DNA from: Micromonospora chersina | Lineage (GTDB): Bacteria > Actinomycetota > Actinomycetes > Mycobacteriales > Micromonosporaceae | Direction of reading: 5' to 3' | Length of the DNA stretch: 64,000 nucleotides | NCBI RefSeq assembly: GCF_900091475.1 | Contig: NZ_FMIB01000002.1 | Span: 1,240,001-1,304,000 of the forward strand | Part shown: positions 8,528 to 16,302 of the stretch, piece after piece | Position numbering within the stretch: the stretch's first letter is position 1 | Layout of the letters: the number at the start of each line of letters is the position of its first letter | Notes under the pieces: model-generated | Database searches by the model: none | Seen by the model: the letters and a program-made list of their open reading frames with translations, nothing else | Told to the model about the DNA's origin: nothing | Translations under genes and position numbers: made by a program

Positions 8528-9211
8528 ATGACTGAATTGCCGCCGGAGAACCTGTATCACCGATCGCTGGGTTGGCACGCCCCTGCCCTACGGCGAGCCG
8601 TCATCGTCGCTGCCATCTGGCTGATCAGTTCCCTGGTCCTCCTGCGCTTCGTGCCCTGGGAGTTGGCGGTAGTGCTGGGGTGGGACACCGCCGCTCTCGT
8701 CTTTCTCACGTCCACGTGGCGCATCATCATCGGCGCCGGAAGCGGGCAGACCCCGTTGCTTGCCGGGCGTGAGGACCAGAGGCGCGGCATCGCCGCGGTC
8801 CTGGTGATCGGGGCGGGGGCGGTCACCGTGCCCGCCGCCGGCGTCGTGTTCAGCCTCGCCGGCCGGCACAGCGGTTCAGCGCGACTACTGCTCGTCGGCG
8901 TCGCCACGCTGACCCTCCTGCTGTCGTGGGCGGCCATCAACACCGTCTTCACCCTGCACTACGCCCACCTCCACTTCAGGACCACGGCCGGCGGCATCGA
9001 CCTTGACGACCCGCTCGGGCGTCAGCCGCCCACCTACCGCGATTTCGCCTACGTCGCCTTCACCATCGGAATGACCTACCAGGTCTCCGACACCGCCATC
9101 CGCGATCCACGCATCCGGCAGAGCGTGCTGTCCCATGCCATCCTGTCGTACGTGTTCGGAGTGGTGATCGTCGCGAGCTTCGTCAACCTGATGGGCGGAC
9201 TCCTCAGCTGA
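8528..9211 (+). CDS. DUF1345 family membrane protein
   Basis: 227 residues with about five to six hydrophobic segments. The C-terminal part YVAFTIGMTYQVSDT followed by the ISHAxLSY-like stretch SVLSHAILSYVFG is the DUF1345 signature. Function unknown; the family is found as single genes in many bacteria. No clear ribosome-binding site lies before the ATG. It follows the catabolic operon by 36 bp on the same strand, so it could be read through, but it has no overlap and no obvious pathway link. Confidence 0.8.
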   Translation: MTELPPENLYHRSLGWHAPALRRAVIVAAIWLISSLVLLRFVPWELAVVLGWDTAALVFLTSTWRIIIGAGSGQTPLLAGREDQRRGIAAVLVIGAGAVTVPAAGVVFSLAGRHSGSARLLLVGVATLTLLLSWAAINTVFTLHYAHLHFRTTAGGIDLDDPLGRQPPTYRDFAYVAFTIGMTYQVSDTAIRDPRIRQSVLSHAILSYVFGVVIVASFVNLMGGLLS

Positions 9212-9397
9212 GCCCCTCCGGCGAGACAACTGCCGCCTGCCACCGTCCGGGTGCGGGTGCGTGGGTGGCCGCAGCCCGCACGAGCAGCTCCGAGGCTCAG
9301 CCCGGAGGGTGACGGATGGCGGCCCCACACCGGCGGGCGGGAGGGGCGCCGCCAGCCAGCCCGTTTCATCTGTCCAGGAACGGGAAGCCGGGACGGC

Positions 9398-9676
9398 ATG
9401 TCCTCTGATCCTGGCGCAATGGCGAGGCAGCAACTGGAGCGGGCCCGAGAGTCGGTTCAGAAGATCCACCAAGCCGCCGTCCGACACCGGGACCCGGGAT
9501 TGCACGAGCTGGCCAACGACATCAGCGAGGTGGCTCTGACCTTGGGGCACGACGCGGGCCCGGTTCAGGAGTGGCGAGCCTGCCCGGTGTGCGGCGCCGA
9601 GCCCGGATCGAACTGCATCCGCAGACCGGGCCACGAGATGGTCAACGGGATGCACCCCGAACGGACCAAGCTGTAG
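9398..9676 (+). CDS. Small protein with C-terminal Cys/His zinc finger (phage-type zinc-binding domain)
   Basis: 92 residues from ATG 9398 (ATG 9419 is also possible). The N-terminal half is helical and charged. The C-terminus reads CPVCGAEPGSNC followed by IRRPG and H-x-x-R in MHPERTKL, giving a C-x2-C-x8-C plus His pattern. This matches small zinc-binding modules common in actinobacteria and their phages (CPxCGAxPGxxC...G...HxxR). A nucleic-acid-binding role is possible but unproven. It lies between DUF1345 and a decayed narK tail, with no operon partner. Confidence 0.6.
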   Translation: MSSDPGAMARQQLERARESVQKIHQAAVRHRDPGLHELANDISEVALTLGHDAGPVQEWRACPVCGAEPGSNCIRRPGHEMVNGMHPERTKL

Positions 9677-9680
9677 GTCG

Positions 9681-9897
9681 ACGGGGGCGGCGCCGGGCGC
9701 GGTCACCGGGCTGGTCGGCGCGGCCGATGGCCTCGGCGGGTTCGTTCCACCGCTGATGATGGGCTGCGTCTACGGCGCACAGCGCCCGTACGCCCAGCGG
9801 GCTCATCCTGCCGTCGGACGTAGCGCTGGCCGCCGCGGTCTTCACCGCCGTCAAGATGAGCGGACTCGGCCGCCGCACGGGTGGACCGCGTCCGTGA
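9681..9897 (+). pseudogene. narK: Remnant of a NarK-type nitrate/nitrite transporter (C-terminal end)
   Basis: From about 9681 one frame reads GAVTGLVGAADGLGGFVPP then LMMGCVYGA. This matches the conserved late segment of NarK (vtGlvGAaGGlGGFvPPlvMG). A second frame then continues SGLILPSDVALAAAVFTAVK to a TGA at 9895-9897, matching the last NarK helix. The frame change falls near 9780-9800, and the 5' 85-90% of the gene is absent. There is no start codon context. I read it as a decayed transporter end, not an expressed gene. The remaining 9898-10011 holds nothing I can recognise. Confidence 0.55.
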
Positions 9898-10011
9898 CTG
9901 GCGGCCCCCGGTTCGTGGTCGTCAGTCACGGCTGCCGCGGGGCCGGCCGCCGCCCCGGCGATCGACTCGACTTGACTCTGCCGGGCGGGCCGGATCTGCC
10001 GGGGCATCAGG

Positions 10012-10740
10012 TCACCTTTCGGGCAGCCTCTGGCGGCTATCCGCCGCCCCCCTTGGCCCGGCGGTGCCGTTTGAGCCCTGACCTGTGGCGCCCGGGACTC
10101 GCACGCCCGTGACGAGACGGCGTACGACCCCGGGATCACCGATGATGGCGGCGCCGGCAGCTACGAGCCCGGCGAGTTCGTCGCTGCCGAAGGCGGCGAG
10201 GAGGGCATCCGTCGTGGTGATCAGGACGGCGTGCGGCTCTCCGGGCGGCTCGTGGGTGACCTCGGCGCCGGCCGACGTGAGGCGGACGCCGAACACCCCG
10301 GCAGGGCCGTGGTCGCGTAGTTCGATCCGGAGCGTCACCTCGGGCTGCTCCGGCATCGGCACGAAGTAGGTGCGGATGGTCAGCATGGCGCTGTCCGCGC
10401 TCACGAAGAGCTGCTCCGCAGTCGGCGGGGCGGCCAGCGCCCAGGTGCCCAGCGCGACCACGATCGGCTCGAGGCCGCGACCCCAGGCGGTCAGCTCGTA
10501 GACCCGCACATTACCTGGCGGAGGCAGCTGCCGACGGCGCACGACGCCCGCGTCGGCCAGCTCGCGCAGCCGGTCGGACAGTGCGTTCGGGCTGGCGGTC
10601 GGGAGCGCCTGCTGGAGGTCGGTGAACCGTTTCGGCCCGAGCAGCAGCTCGCGCACCACGAGCAGCGACCACCGCTCTCCCACGATGTCGAGGCCGCGAG
10701 CAACGCCGCACGCCTGGCGATAACCCCGCTGAGTGGGCAT
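10012..10740 (-). CDS. HxlR-family regulator with C-terminal SCP2-like domain
   Basis: 242 residues from the ATG at 10740, which is preceded by GGGAGG; a longer frame to 10887 overlaps the divergent gene and is rejected. The N-terminal winged helix is typical HxlR: CGVARGLDIVGERWSLLVVR, then the LSDRLRELADAGVVRRRQ wing, about residues 10-105. Residues about 125-220 look like an SCP2/ligand-binding module seen in longer actinobacterial HxlR proteins. It is divergent from the DUF899 gene at 10869 and probably controls it through sites in the 128-bp gap. Confidence 0.85.
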   Translation of the reverse strand: MPTQRGYRQACGVARGLDIVGERWSLLVVRELLLGPKRFTDLQQALPTASPNALSDRLRELADAGVVRRRQLPPPGNVRVYELTAWGRGLEPIVVALGTWALAAPPTAEQLFVSADSAMLTIRTYFVPMPEQPEVTLRIELRDHGPAGVFGVRLTSAGAEVTHEPPGEPHAVLITTTDALLAAFGSDELAGLVAAGAAIIGDPGVVRRLVTGVRVPGATGQGSNGTAGPRGAADSRQRLPER

Positions 10741-10803
10741 CGAAAGCCTCCCTACGCCTTGTCCGGAACCGCGCCGCCCGTTCGTCACACCGGTGAGCCC
10801 AAG

Positions 10804-10839
10804 GATCATACTTGCTTGATCATAGCAGTCACTATTAGC
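10804..10839. promoter_or_regulatory. Candidate HxlR operator and DUF899 promoter
   Basis: GATCATA occurs twice, at 10804-10810 and 10818-10824, 14 bp start to start, in an unusually AT-rich patch. TTGCTT (10812-10817) and TATTAG (10834-10839) with 16 bp between them could be -35 and -10 elements for the rightward gene. Direct half-sites between a regulator and its divergent target suggest binding by the HxlR protein. The assignment is inference from position and repetition. Confidence 0.45.
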
Positions 10840-10868
10840 CTCATAGCGCCTGACCCGAGGAGGAGCCC

Positions 10869-11627
10869 ATGACCACGCCAGCGACACCCCCGATCACCGA
10901 CCGCGAGACCTGGCAGAAGCAACTCGACGAGTTCCGGCTCCGCGAAAAGGCGCACACCCGGGAGGGCGACGCCGTCGCCGCGGCCCGCCGGCGGTTGCCG
11001 ATGGTCGAGGTCGACCCGACCACCCGTCTGGTCGGTGCCGACGGCCCCGTGCCCCTGCTTGACGTCTTCGAGGGGAGGACCCAGTTGTTCGCGTCGTACC
11101 ACATGTGGCACACGGGCAGGCCGGCAGCCGACCAGTGCGAGGGATGTACGTTCTTCACCGGGCAGGTGCTCGAGTTGTCCTACCTGCACTCGCGCGACGT
11201 CACGTTCGCGGTCTTCTGCCAGGGGCCGTTCGAGGAGACGTCGCGGTACCGCGACTTCATGGGCTGGCAGGCGCCCTGGTACTCGGTGCCCGCGGAGTCG
11301 CTCGACTCCCTCGTCGCCGGGCGCGCGTTCGGCATGAAGGCGTGCTACCTGCGCCAGGGCGACCGCGTGTTCGAGACCTACTGGACCACGGGGCGGGGCG
11401 TCGAATCGATGGCGCCGTCGTACGGCCTGCTCGACATGACCGTCTACGGCCGCCAGGAGACCTGGGAGGACTCGCCGGACGGCTGGCCGCAGCGCTTCCG
11501 GACCGACGGCGACCAGTTCCGGCTCGACGGCCGGCCCACCGCGCAGTGGTCGCGGATCGCCGCTGGCCGTGACGACGACCTGGGCGCCACCGAGCCCGCC
11601 GGCAGCGCGCACCAGTGCTGCCACTGA
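10869..11627 (+). CDS. DUF899 (thioredoxin-like) family protein
   Basis: 252 residues with GAGGAGGA before the ATG. DUF899 features are visible: FRLREKAHTREGDAVAAARR near the N-terminus, the segment ASYHMWHTGRPAADQCEGCT with a Cys-x-x-Cys, and FVFCQGP-like strands typical of a thioredoxin-like fold. The family is uncharacterised biochemically and is often paired with HxlR or GNAT genes. It is probably controlled by the divergent HxlR gene. The C-terminal GSAHQCCH adds a Cys pair outside the family core. Confidence 0.85.
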   Translation: MTTPATPPITDRETWQKQLDEFRLREKAHTREGDAVAAARRRLPMVEVDPTTRLVGADGPVPLLDVFEGRTQLFASYHMWHTGRPAADQCEGCTFFTGQVLELSYLHSRDVTFAVFCQGPFEETSRYRDFMGWQAPWYSVPAESLDSLVAGRAFGMKACYLRQGDRVFETYWTTGRGVESMAPSYGLLDMTVYGRQETWEDSPDGWPQRFRTDGDQFRLDGRPTAQWSRIAAGRDDDLGATEPAGSAHQCCH

Positions 11628-11670
11628 GGTTCGGCGTCTGCCGGAGGCCCCGCCACCGTTCGTGGGGCCG

Positions 11671-12061
11671 ATGATCGGCATTGCCCCCCTCCGATGGCTG
11701 CTGGCAGTGGCGTTCGGAGGGACGCCGGGCGGTCGTGCCCTTCCGGTGTTCTTCGCCACCCGACAGGGACGATGGTGCGGATGGGTGCCTCAACACCGGG
11801 GCACGCCTCCGCCGTCGGCCACAGTGGTATGGACATGGCCGGGATGGGTCATGCGCCGGTCGGGTGTGCCGGATGGGCCAGTGCGCTGCTCGGGGGGGGT
11901 ACCTGGCACTCGCCGGATTCTGGTGGGTTGGCCGCGGGATGCGCGTCGGTGGACCGTCCACGGCGACGACGGACGCGGTGGGGTGTCCGCTGGACTGGTC
12001 GGCACTGCGCCACGGCGTGATGAGCGCGGGTATGTGCATCGCCCTGTTGGCGATGGCGTAA
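11671..12061 (+). pseudogene. Broken DUF5134-like membrane protein gene
   Basis: Three frames share one protein. MIGIAPLRWLLAVAFGG starts at 11671. A second frame carries the Met/His linker HSGMDMAGMGHAPVGCAGW (about 11820-11880). After a run of eight G at 11892-11899 a third frame gives the hydrophobic segment YLALAGFWWVGRGMRV and the end LRHGVMSAGMCIALLAMA with a stop at 12059-12061. The Met/His-rich linker and the final RHGVMSAGM helix are typical of DUF5134 proteins. One extra G, or two fewer, at the homopolymer would join the last two frames. It is either a pseudogene or an indel error. Confidence 0.45.
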
Positions 12062-12257
12062 ACGATGGGTGCCAGGCGGGATGCTCGTCGCCGGGTGAAA
12101 TTCGGTTGAGATCAACAGGAACACGCCAAGATCGGGCAGCCACTCTTCGACAGAAGCGGATAACTGGCACGCCAGTCGTCACGGAAAGTGTGCGGGTACG
12201 TATGCGCAAGGGTGCATTCGGCCCTATGAAGAAGTGTCGTGTCAGGGAGGCTCAGAA

Positions 12258-12761
12258 ATGACGGTGGCAGTCGACGCCGAGATCACCGCGTTGATGCAGT
12301 GCCTCCAGAGGCAGCGAAACCACGTGCTGGGTGCCGTGGAAGGACTGAGCGATGAGGCGCTGCGGCGCCCTGTGCTGCCCTCCGGGTGGAGCTGCCTGGG
12401 GATGCTGCAGCACCTCGCGCTGTCGGTGGAGCGTATGTGGTTCCGCGCTGTTGTGGCTGGCGAGCCGGAGGTCATCGACATGGTCGGCAGCCAGGACGGC
12501 CCATGGCAGGTAGCCCCGGGACTGCCGGCCGGCGATGTCCTTGACTGCTATCGCCATGAGGCCTCACTGGCCGATGCCGTCATCGCCGCCTCATCTGCCG
12601 ATGCCGACCTGGCCTGGTGGCCCTTCCCCGGAAGTGAGTGGCGCCTGCACAATCTTCGGGACGTCCTGCTCCATGTGATCACCGAGACCGCCTGCCACGC
12701 CGGGCACCTCGACGCGGTTCGCGAGCTCATCGACGGGCAACAGTGGCTGGTGAATACCTGA
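12258..12761 (+). CDS. DinB / DUF664 family metalloprotein (mycothiol-transferase-like)
   Basis: 167 residues from the ATG at 12258, preceded by AGGGAGG; an upstream GTG at 12234 overlaps that site. It is a four-helix DinB fold. Candidate metal ligands are His52 (LGMLQHLALSVERMW) and His147/His150 (ITETACHAGHLD). DUF664 members in actinobacteria are linked to mycothiol-dependent transfer or detoxification. The segment PSGWSCLGMLQHL is the usual first-ligand block. Stand-alone gene, convergent with the oxidoreductase at 12942. Other DinB-type folds occur at 16888 and 26076. Confidence 0.85.
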   Translation: MTVAVDAEITALMQCLQRQRNHVLGAVEGLSDEALRRPVLPSGWSCLGMLQHLALSVERMWFRAVVAGEPEVIDMVGSQDGPWQVAPGLPAGDVLDCYRHEASLADAVIAASSADADLAWWPFPGSEWRLHNLRDVLLHVITETACHAGHLDAVRELIDGQQWLVNT

Positions 12762-12941
12762 CCAGTAAGCCCGGCGCCATTTCGACTCCCGGTGCGGCCG
12801 AACCCATGGTTGCGCCATTCCGGTCCCCCATGTCAGACCTGGCGACCACTCTGACGGCCAACCGGATCTGCCGCGAGGTGGGGTGCCGATCTCGTCAGTG
12901 GGGCGTCAGCATGACGGCGCTGTTGGCCTATTCCAGGGCGC

Positions 12942-13859
12942 TCAGGGGCGTACGCGAATGACGGTCTTGCCCTTGCGCCGCTCGGTCGGGTTGAGCGCGG
13001 GGATGGCGCCGTCGAGAGTCGCGACTGTTCCGATGTGCGTGCGAAGGCGCCCGTCTCGCACCCGGTCGACGATCTCCATCAGCTGACTCGGTACGGACTC
13101 GACGACGAAATCGACCGCCAAGCCGTGGACAGGGCGAGCCTCAACAGGTCCGACCACCGACACCAGCGTCCCACCAGGCCGGATGATGCTCGCCGAGCGC
13201 CTTTGGACATCACCGCCGATGACATCGAAGACCAGGTCGACCCCGCCGATGTCGTCGAGATCCTCGTGGTCGAGGTCGAGGAACTCGTTCGCGCCGAAGT
13301 CGAGCGCCGCCTGGCGGTCCGCCGCCCGACCGGTACCGACGACGTAGGCGCCGAACTCCCGGGCGAGCTGCGTCACCACTGATCCGACGGCGCCGGCGGC
13401 GCCGTGTGCGAGGACGCTCTGCCCCGCCTGAAGACGACCGTGCTGGAACAGGCCCTGCCACGCGGTCAGGCCGGAGATCGGCAGACTCGCACCCACCGTG
13501 AAGTCGACATTCCCCGGCAGCGGCGCAAGGTTGCGTGCCTCCACGGCCGCGTACTCAGCCAGCGTTCCATCGCGGTGCCAGTCCGTGATCCCGAACACCC
13601 GCTGTCCCAACGAGAGTCCCGTCGTGCCGTAGCCGAGAGAGGAGACCACTCCGGCGAACTCGTGGCCGATGATCGCCTGGGCGCGATCGTGACCGGAACG
13701 ATCGACCCATGTCGAGGGCCACTCCCACTCCGCGGGGACGAAGCCCGACGCGTGGACTTCAACGACGACGTCGTTGATCGCCGGCGTCGGCTCAGGCCGC
13801 TCCGCGAGTGTGATCCCGGCTGCTTCCGCGGCCTGATCCATCGCGACGATTGCCTTCAT
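12942..13859 (-). CDS. Zinc-independent MDR oxidoreductase (quinone reductase-like)
   Basis: 305 residues from the ATG at 13859, preceded by GGAGG; the longer frame to 13955 has no ribosome-binding site. The GroES-like N-terminus contains IIGHEFAGVVSSLG, and the nucleotide-binding domain has AHGAAGAVGSVVTQLAR (about residues 140-157). The catalytic-zinc cysteine of alcohol dehydrogenases is absent (SGFVPAEWEWP), so it belongs with NADP-dependent quinone oxidoreductase-type MDR enzymes. Substrate unknown. It has no operon partner. Confidence 0.85.
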   Translation of the reverse strand: MKAIVAMDQAAEAAGITLAERPEPTPAINDVVVEVHASGFVPAEWEWPSTWVDRSGHDRAQAIIGHEFAGVVSSLGYGTTGLSLGQRVFGITDWHRDGTLAEYAAVEARNLAPLPGNVDFTVGASLPISGLTAWQGLFQHGRLQAGQSVLAHGAAGAVGSVVTQLAREFGAYVVGTGRAADRQAALDFGANEFLDLDHEDLDDIGGVDLVFDVIGGDVQRRSASIIRPGGTLVSVVGPVEARPVHGLAVDFVVESVPSQLMEIVDRVRDGRLRTHIGTVATLDGAIPALNPTERRKGKTVIRVRP

Positions 13860-14046
13860 GGGTGCCTCCGTATATCTCGTGCTCGTCGGCTCTGTGCGCC
13901 GCCTTTTGGGCCTGCTGGCCATGCAGGTGCCGACAATGACGTCCGCCCTGGTCATGGCGGTTTGACCACGACAAGAAAGATCTTGCCCTCATCAACGTGC
14001 CCAGGCTGGTCAAATCGCTGAAACCACTGGGCACGGATGACCGGTC

Positions 14047-14097
14047 GTGCTGCTTCGACTGGCCTACCTCGGCGTAACCAACGCGCTGGCGATGCTG
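14047..14097 (+). mobile_element. Stub of an integrase/transposase N-terminus
   Basis: A GTG at 14047 is followed by VLLRLAYLGVTNALAML, which I recognise as the first residues of a common actinobacterial integrase-core (IS481/IS3-like) transposase. The similarity ends abruptly at about 14097 and the sequence continues as unrelated, uncoded DNA. No terminal repeat or target duplication is obvious nearby. The rest of the 13860-14187 gap holds no gene I can support. Confidence 0.4.
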
Positions 14098-14187
14098 GCA
14101 CCCGATATCGAAGGCCACCCGAGCCTCGGCACTGGCACACATGCTGGCCGCCGAGGGCGGCGACCACGAGGGCGCTGGAGCGTTGAC

Positions 14188-14883
14188 TTAACGCGACTGG
14201 CTGCTGGCATCGGCAAACCGCGGGTACGGGCGGCCGCCCTCCAGCGTGAGCCGTGCCGCGCCGTCGGCCGTGCTGATCTCCACGCAGGTTTCCCGGGTGT
14301 CGAGAAGCCAGCCGGCCGGGCGGCAGCTGCGCCCACCGTCGGGCTGCGGCCAGCCCCTGCTCGTCAGATGGCCCCACATCCGTCGGGCCACCTCGTCGGC
14401 CGACTCGCCCGGCCCGCCGACGAGCGCGTACGAGACGGCGCAACGACCGGTGCCGCACTCCGAGTCGCCGCCCGCGCCTCGAAGGTCGAGCCCGCCGGGC
14501 AGCGGGCCGAGTTCCCCCGCCGACGGCACGAACCCGTCGTCATTGAAGTCCCAGGCGGCTGCCGGGATGCAGGCCAGGGCGACGAAAAGGGCAAGACCGA
14601 CCGCGATCCGGTACGGCCAGCGCCGGCCCGCCCGATCACCGTCGCCGCTGGCGGCGAGCTTGCGGCGCTGCGTCTCCCCCGCGGCGAGCAGCGTCACGGC
14701 GACCCCGAGGAACAGCAGCAGGCGCGCCTCCACCGCCGCCCGGGGCACAACGGCGGCGAGGGAAACCGAGGCGACCGCGACCAGGGTGAGCGCCACCAAC
14801 ACGACGCCGGTGAACCACGGCAGCCGGGCGACGGTCAACCACGCGAGAAGCGCCAGCATGGTGACGACGGACGCGACGAGCAT
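14188..14883 (-). CDS. Hypothetical membrane protein with extracytoplasmic domain
   Basis: 231 residues. Three hydrophobic segments lie in the first 75 residues and one at about 92-108 (IAVGLALFVALACIPAAAW). An exposed domain of about 120 residues follows with four cysteines in two pairs (GGDSECGTGRCAVSY and GGRSC...RETCVE), suggesting disulfides outside the membrane. Family not recognised. The ribosome-binding site is weak. The start at 14883 lies right next to repeat R1 copy A, so its promoter is probably inside that repeat. Confidence 0.65.
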   Translation of the reverse strand: MLVASVVTMLALLAWLTVARLPWFTGVVLVALTLVAVASVSLAAVVPRAAVEARLLLFLGVAVTLLAAGETQRRKLAASGDGDRAGRRWPYRIAVGLALFVALACIPAAAWDFNDDGFVPSAGELGPLPGGLDLRGAGGDSECGTGRCAVSYALVGGPGESADEVARRMWGHLTSRGWPQPDGGRSCRPAGWLLDTRETCVEISTADGAARLTLEGGRPYPRFADASSQSR

Positions 14884-14885
14884 GG

Positions 14886-15456
14886 GTCAATGATCTATCG
14901 GCGGTGGCTCGGCGGGCGACCCCATCGAGCCAGCCAGGTGATGTCGCGGACGGTCTCCTCGCTGAACGGCGTGTCGGCGTCCCGCTGGGGATGACGGGTT
15001 ACCGACGGGTCACCTCCAGCGGCCGTTGGCTTGCCATTGACGGTTGGCGTGGCGGCATGGGGACGCTGTTGGTCGCACTGCTGGCGGTGTTCACCGGTGC
15101 TGCCATCGCCATCACCGCGACTGTTCGCCTCCAGCAACGCCGGACCGCCGGTGCGGGACGGCGGGCGATTCGGCAGCTGGGCCGAGCCGCGGAGCGTCAA
15201 CGCAGGCGCAAGCCGTCGACAGGCGACGCCCCTCTCGACGACATCAACCGGGATGCGCGAAGCGCCGTCGACCAGCTCGGCGGCGGCTACCAGATGCCCG
15301 GTCGCACGACGGGGTGAAACCGACACGGTGGTCGCACCGATCGAAGCTCCGTCGAGCTCTGTGGCGGCAGCAGAATCAGGCCGCCCGACCCCTTCTGCCG
15401 CCGGTCGTCCGGGCGTAGCGCTCCCACCGGTCGGCGGGTTGGTCAGTGACACTCCG
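14886..15456. repeat. Dispersed repeat R1, copy A (two segments split by a small gene)
   Basis: Two blocks, about 14886-14960 and 15306-15456, match 17586-17660 and 17672-17795 (copy B). The identical cores are the 21-bp segments 15396-15416 = 17746-17766 and 15423-15443 = 17772-17792. In copy A the two blocks are separated by about 345 bp carrying a small membrane-protein gene; in copy B they nearly touch. Confidence 0.6.
15057..15317 (+). CDS. Small single-pass membrane protein
   Basis: 86 residues from ATG 15057 (an ATG at 14991 would add 22 residues). One N-terminal transmembrane helix, MGTLLVALLAVFTGAAIAIT, is followed by a strongly basic cytoplasmic segment (LQQRRTAGAGRRAIRQLGR, AERQRRRK) and a short mixed tail ending in RTTG. 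Neither start has a strong ribosome-binding site. The family is not recognised, but the helix-plus-basic-tail layout is common among small actinobacterial membrane proteins. It sits between the two halves of repeat R1 copy A. Confidence 0.5.
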   Translation: MGTLLVALLAVFTGAAIAITATVRLQQRRTAGAGRRAIRQLGRAAERQRRRKPSTGDAPLDDINRDARSAVDQLGGGYQMPGRTTG

Positions 15457-15468
15457 CTATCCGATGTC

Positions 15469-15860
15469 ATGACGGAGTACGCGGAGACCAGTAACCAGGA
15501 AGGCTACGGACGTCTTCTCGGCCTGTTTCGGGCTTCCACCGTCGGCATCGTGGCCATCGGGACACCGTCCCAAGATCCGATCGAGGGCTTCAGGGCAGAC
15601 GGCAACCTTGCGCGGGCAGGACCACTCACGGCGACGGTCGGGCACTCATACCGGCCTACGCGGATCCCGAGGCAGCCCTACGCAACTTCGGTCCCCGATT
15701 CACTGTCGGCCTGGCCGGCGAGGTTCTCCTACAGATGGCCGCAGCCCTTCCCGATTGCGATTGCGAAGGCATCATTGTCAACAGCGCCATCCGCGGAATC
15801 AGCCTAACTATCAGCAAGACAACCGCCCGGTCCGTCCTGGCATCCCCATGGGCGCGGTGA
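15469..15860 (+). pseudogene. Frameshifted SseB-like protein gene
   Basis: From the ATG at 15469 the frame reads TEYAETSNQEGYGRLLGLF and RASTVGIVAIGTPSQDP, then loses sense near 15600-15630. A second frame takes over as THGDGRALIPAYADPEAAL, RNFGPRFTVGLAGEVLLQMA and DCDCEGIIVNSA to the TGA at 15858-15860. The order (short strand, then DGR-x-L-x-P-x-Y-x-DPEAAL) is the SseB/enhanced serine sensitivity layout. One indel near 15610 would restore a single reading frame of about 130 residues. Its 3' end overlaps the convergent SRPBCC gene. Confidence 0.5.
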
Positions 15861-16202
15861 AGTCGATGACGTCGCGCATGATCGTGGCCGAGGATCCGGT
15901 CAGATCCGGCGTGAAGTTGTACTCGTGGCGCCATCGGCCGAACGGGCCGCTGACCTGCTCGTCGGTGAAGCCGCGCGGCCGCCGGTAGTCGGTGATTCGA
16001 ACCGTCATCCGCCAGGGCAGGCCCCAGTGCCGGCTTCCCAGGTGACGACATCGCGAGCCCTCAATCGGCCAGTCGTCACGCCGCCGACCGCGCGTTCGGC
16101 ACTGGCTCCCACGGATGCGGTGTGCAGGCCGACGTCGAGGCAGGCGTCGAAGACCGTTTCCGGGACGGCCTCGACGGCCGTGTTCAACTCGATGTGGGAC
16201 AT
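15811..16202 (-). pseudogene. Frameshifted SRPBCC-family (START-like) protein gene
   Basis: The ATG at 16202 opens MSHIELNTAVEAVPETVFDA and runs to DVVTWEA near 16035; the frame then shifts and continues RHWGLPWRMTVRITDYRRP, DEQVSGPFGRWRHEY and MRDVIDFTAPMG to the stop at 15811. All pieces are classic SRPBCC ligand-binding sequence. Adding one C in the GAAGCCGG stretch near 16037 would give a continuous WEARHWGLPWRM. The C-terminus is also a little short for the family. It overlaps the convergent SseB-like gene by about 50 bp. Confidence 0.6.
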
Positions 16203-16302
16203 CGATCCACCGTGGCCCCTGGCGCCCCCGCTGACGCCAGGGCCGCAACCCGGGGCGTACCTTTCTCGCCCTCACGCCTGCCACCAGGAGACGGAGCGGA
16301 CA

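Noticed and set aside
13940..14056. Short plus-strand frame (KDLALINVPRLVKSLKPLG) as a gene
   Set aside because: No start codon, no family match that I know, and a stop just upstream; it could be chance or a decayed fragment.
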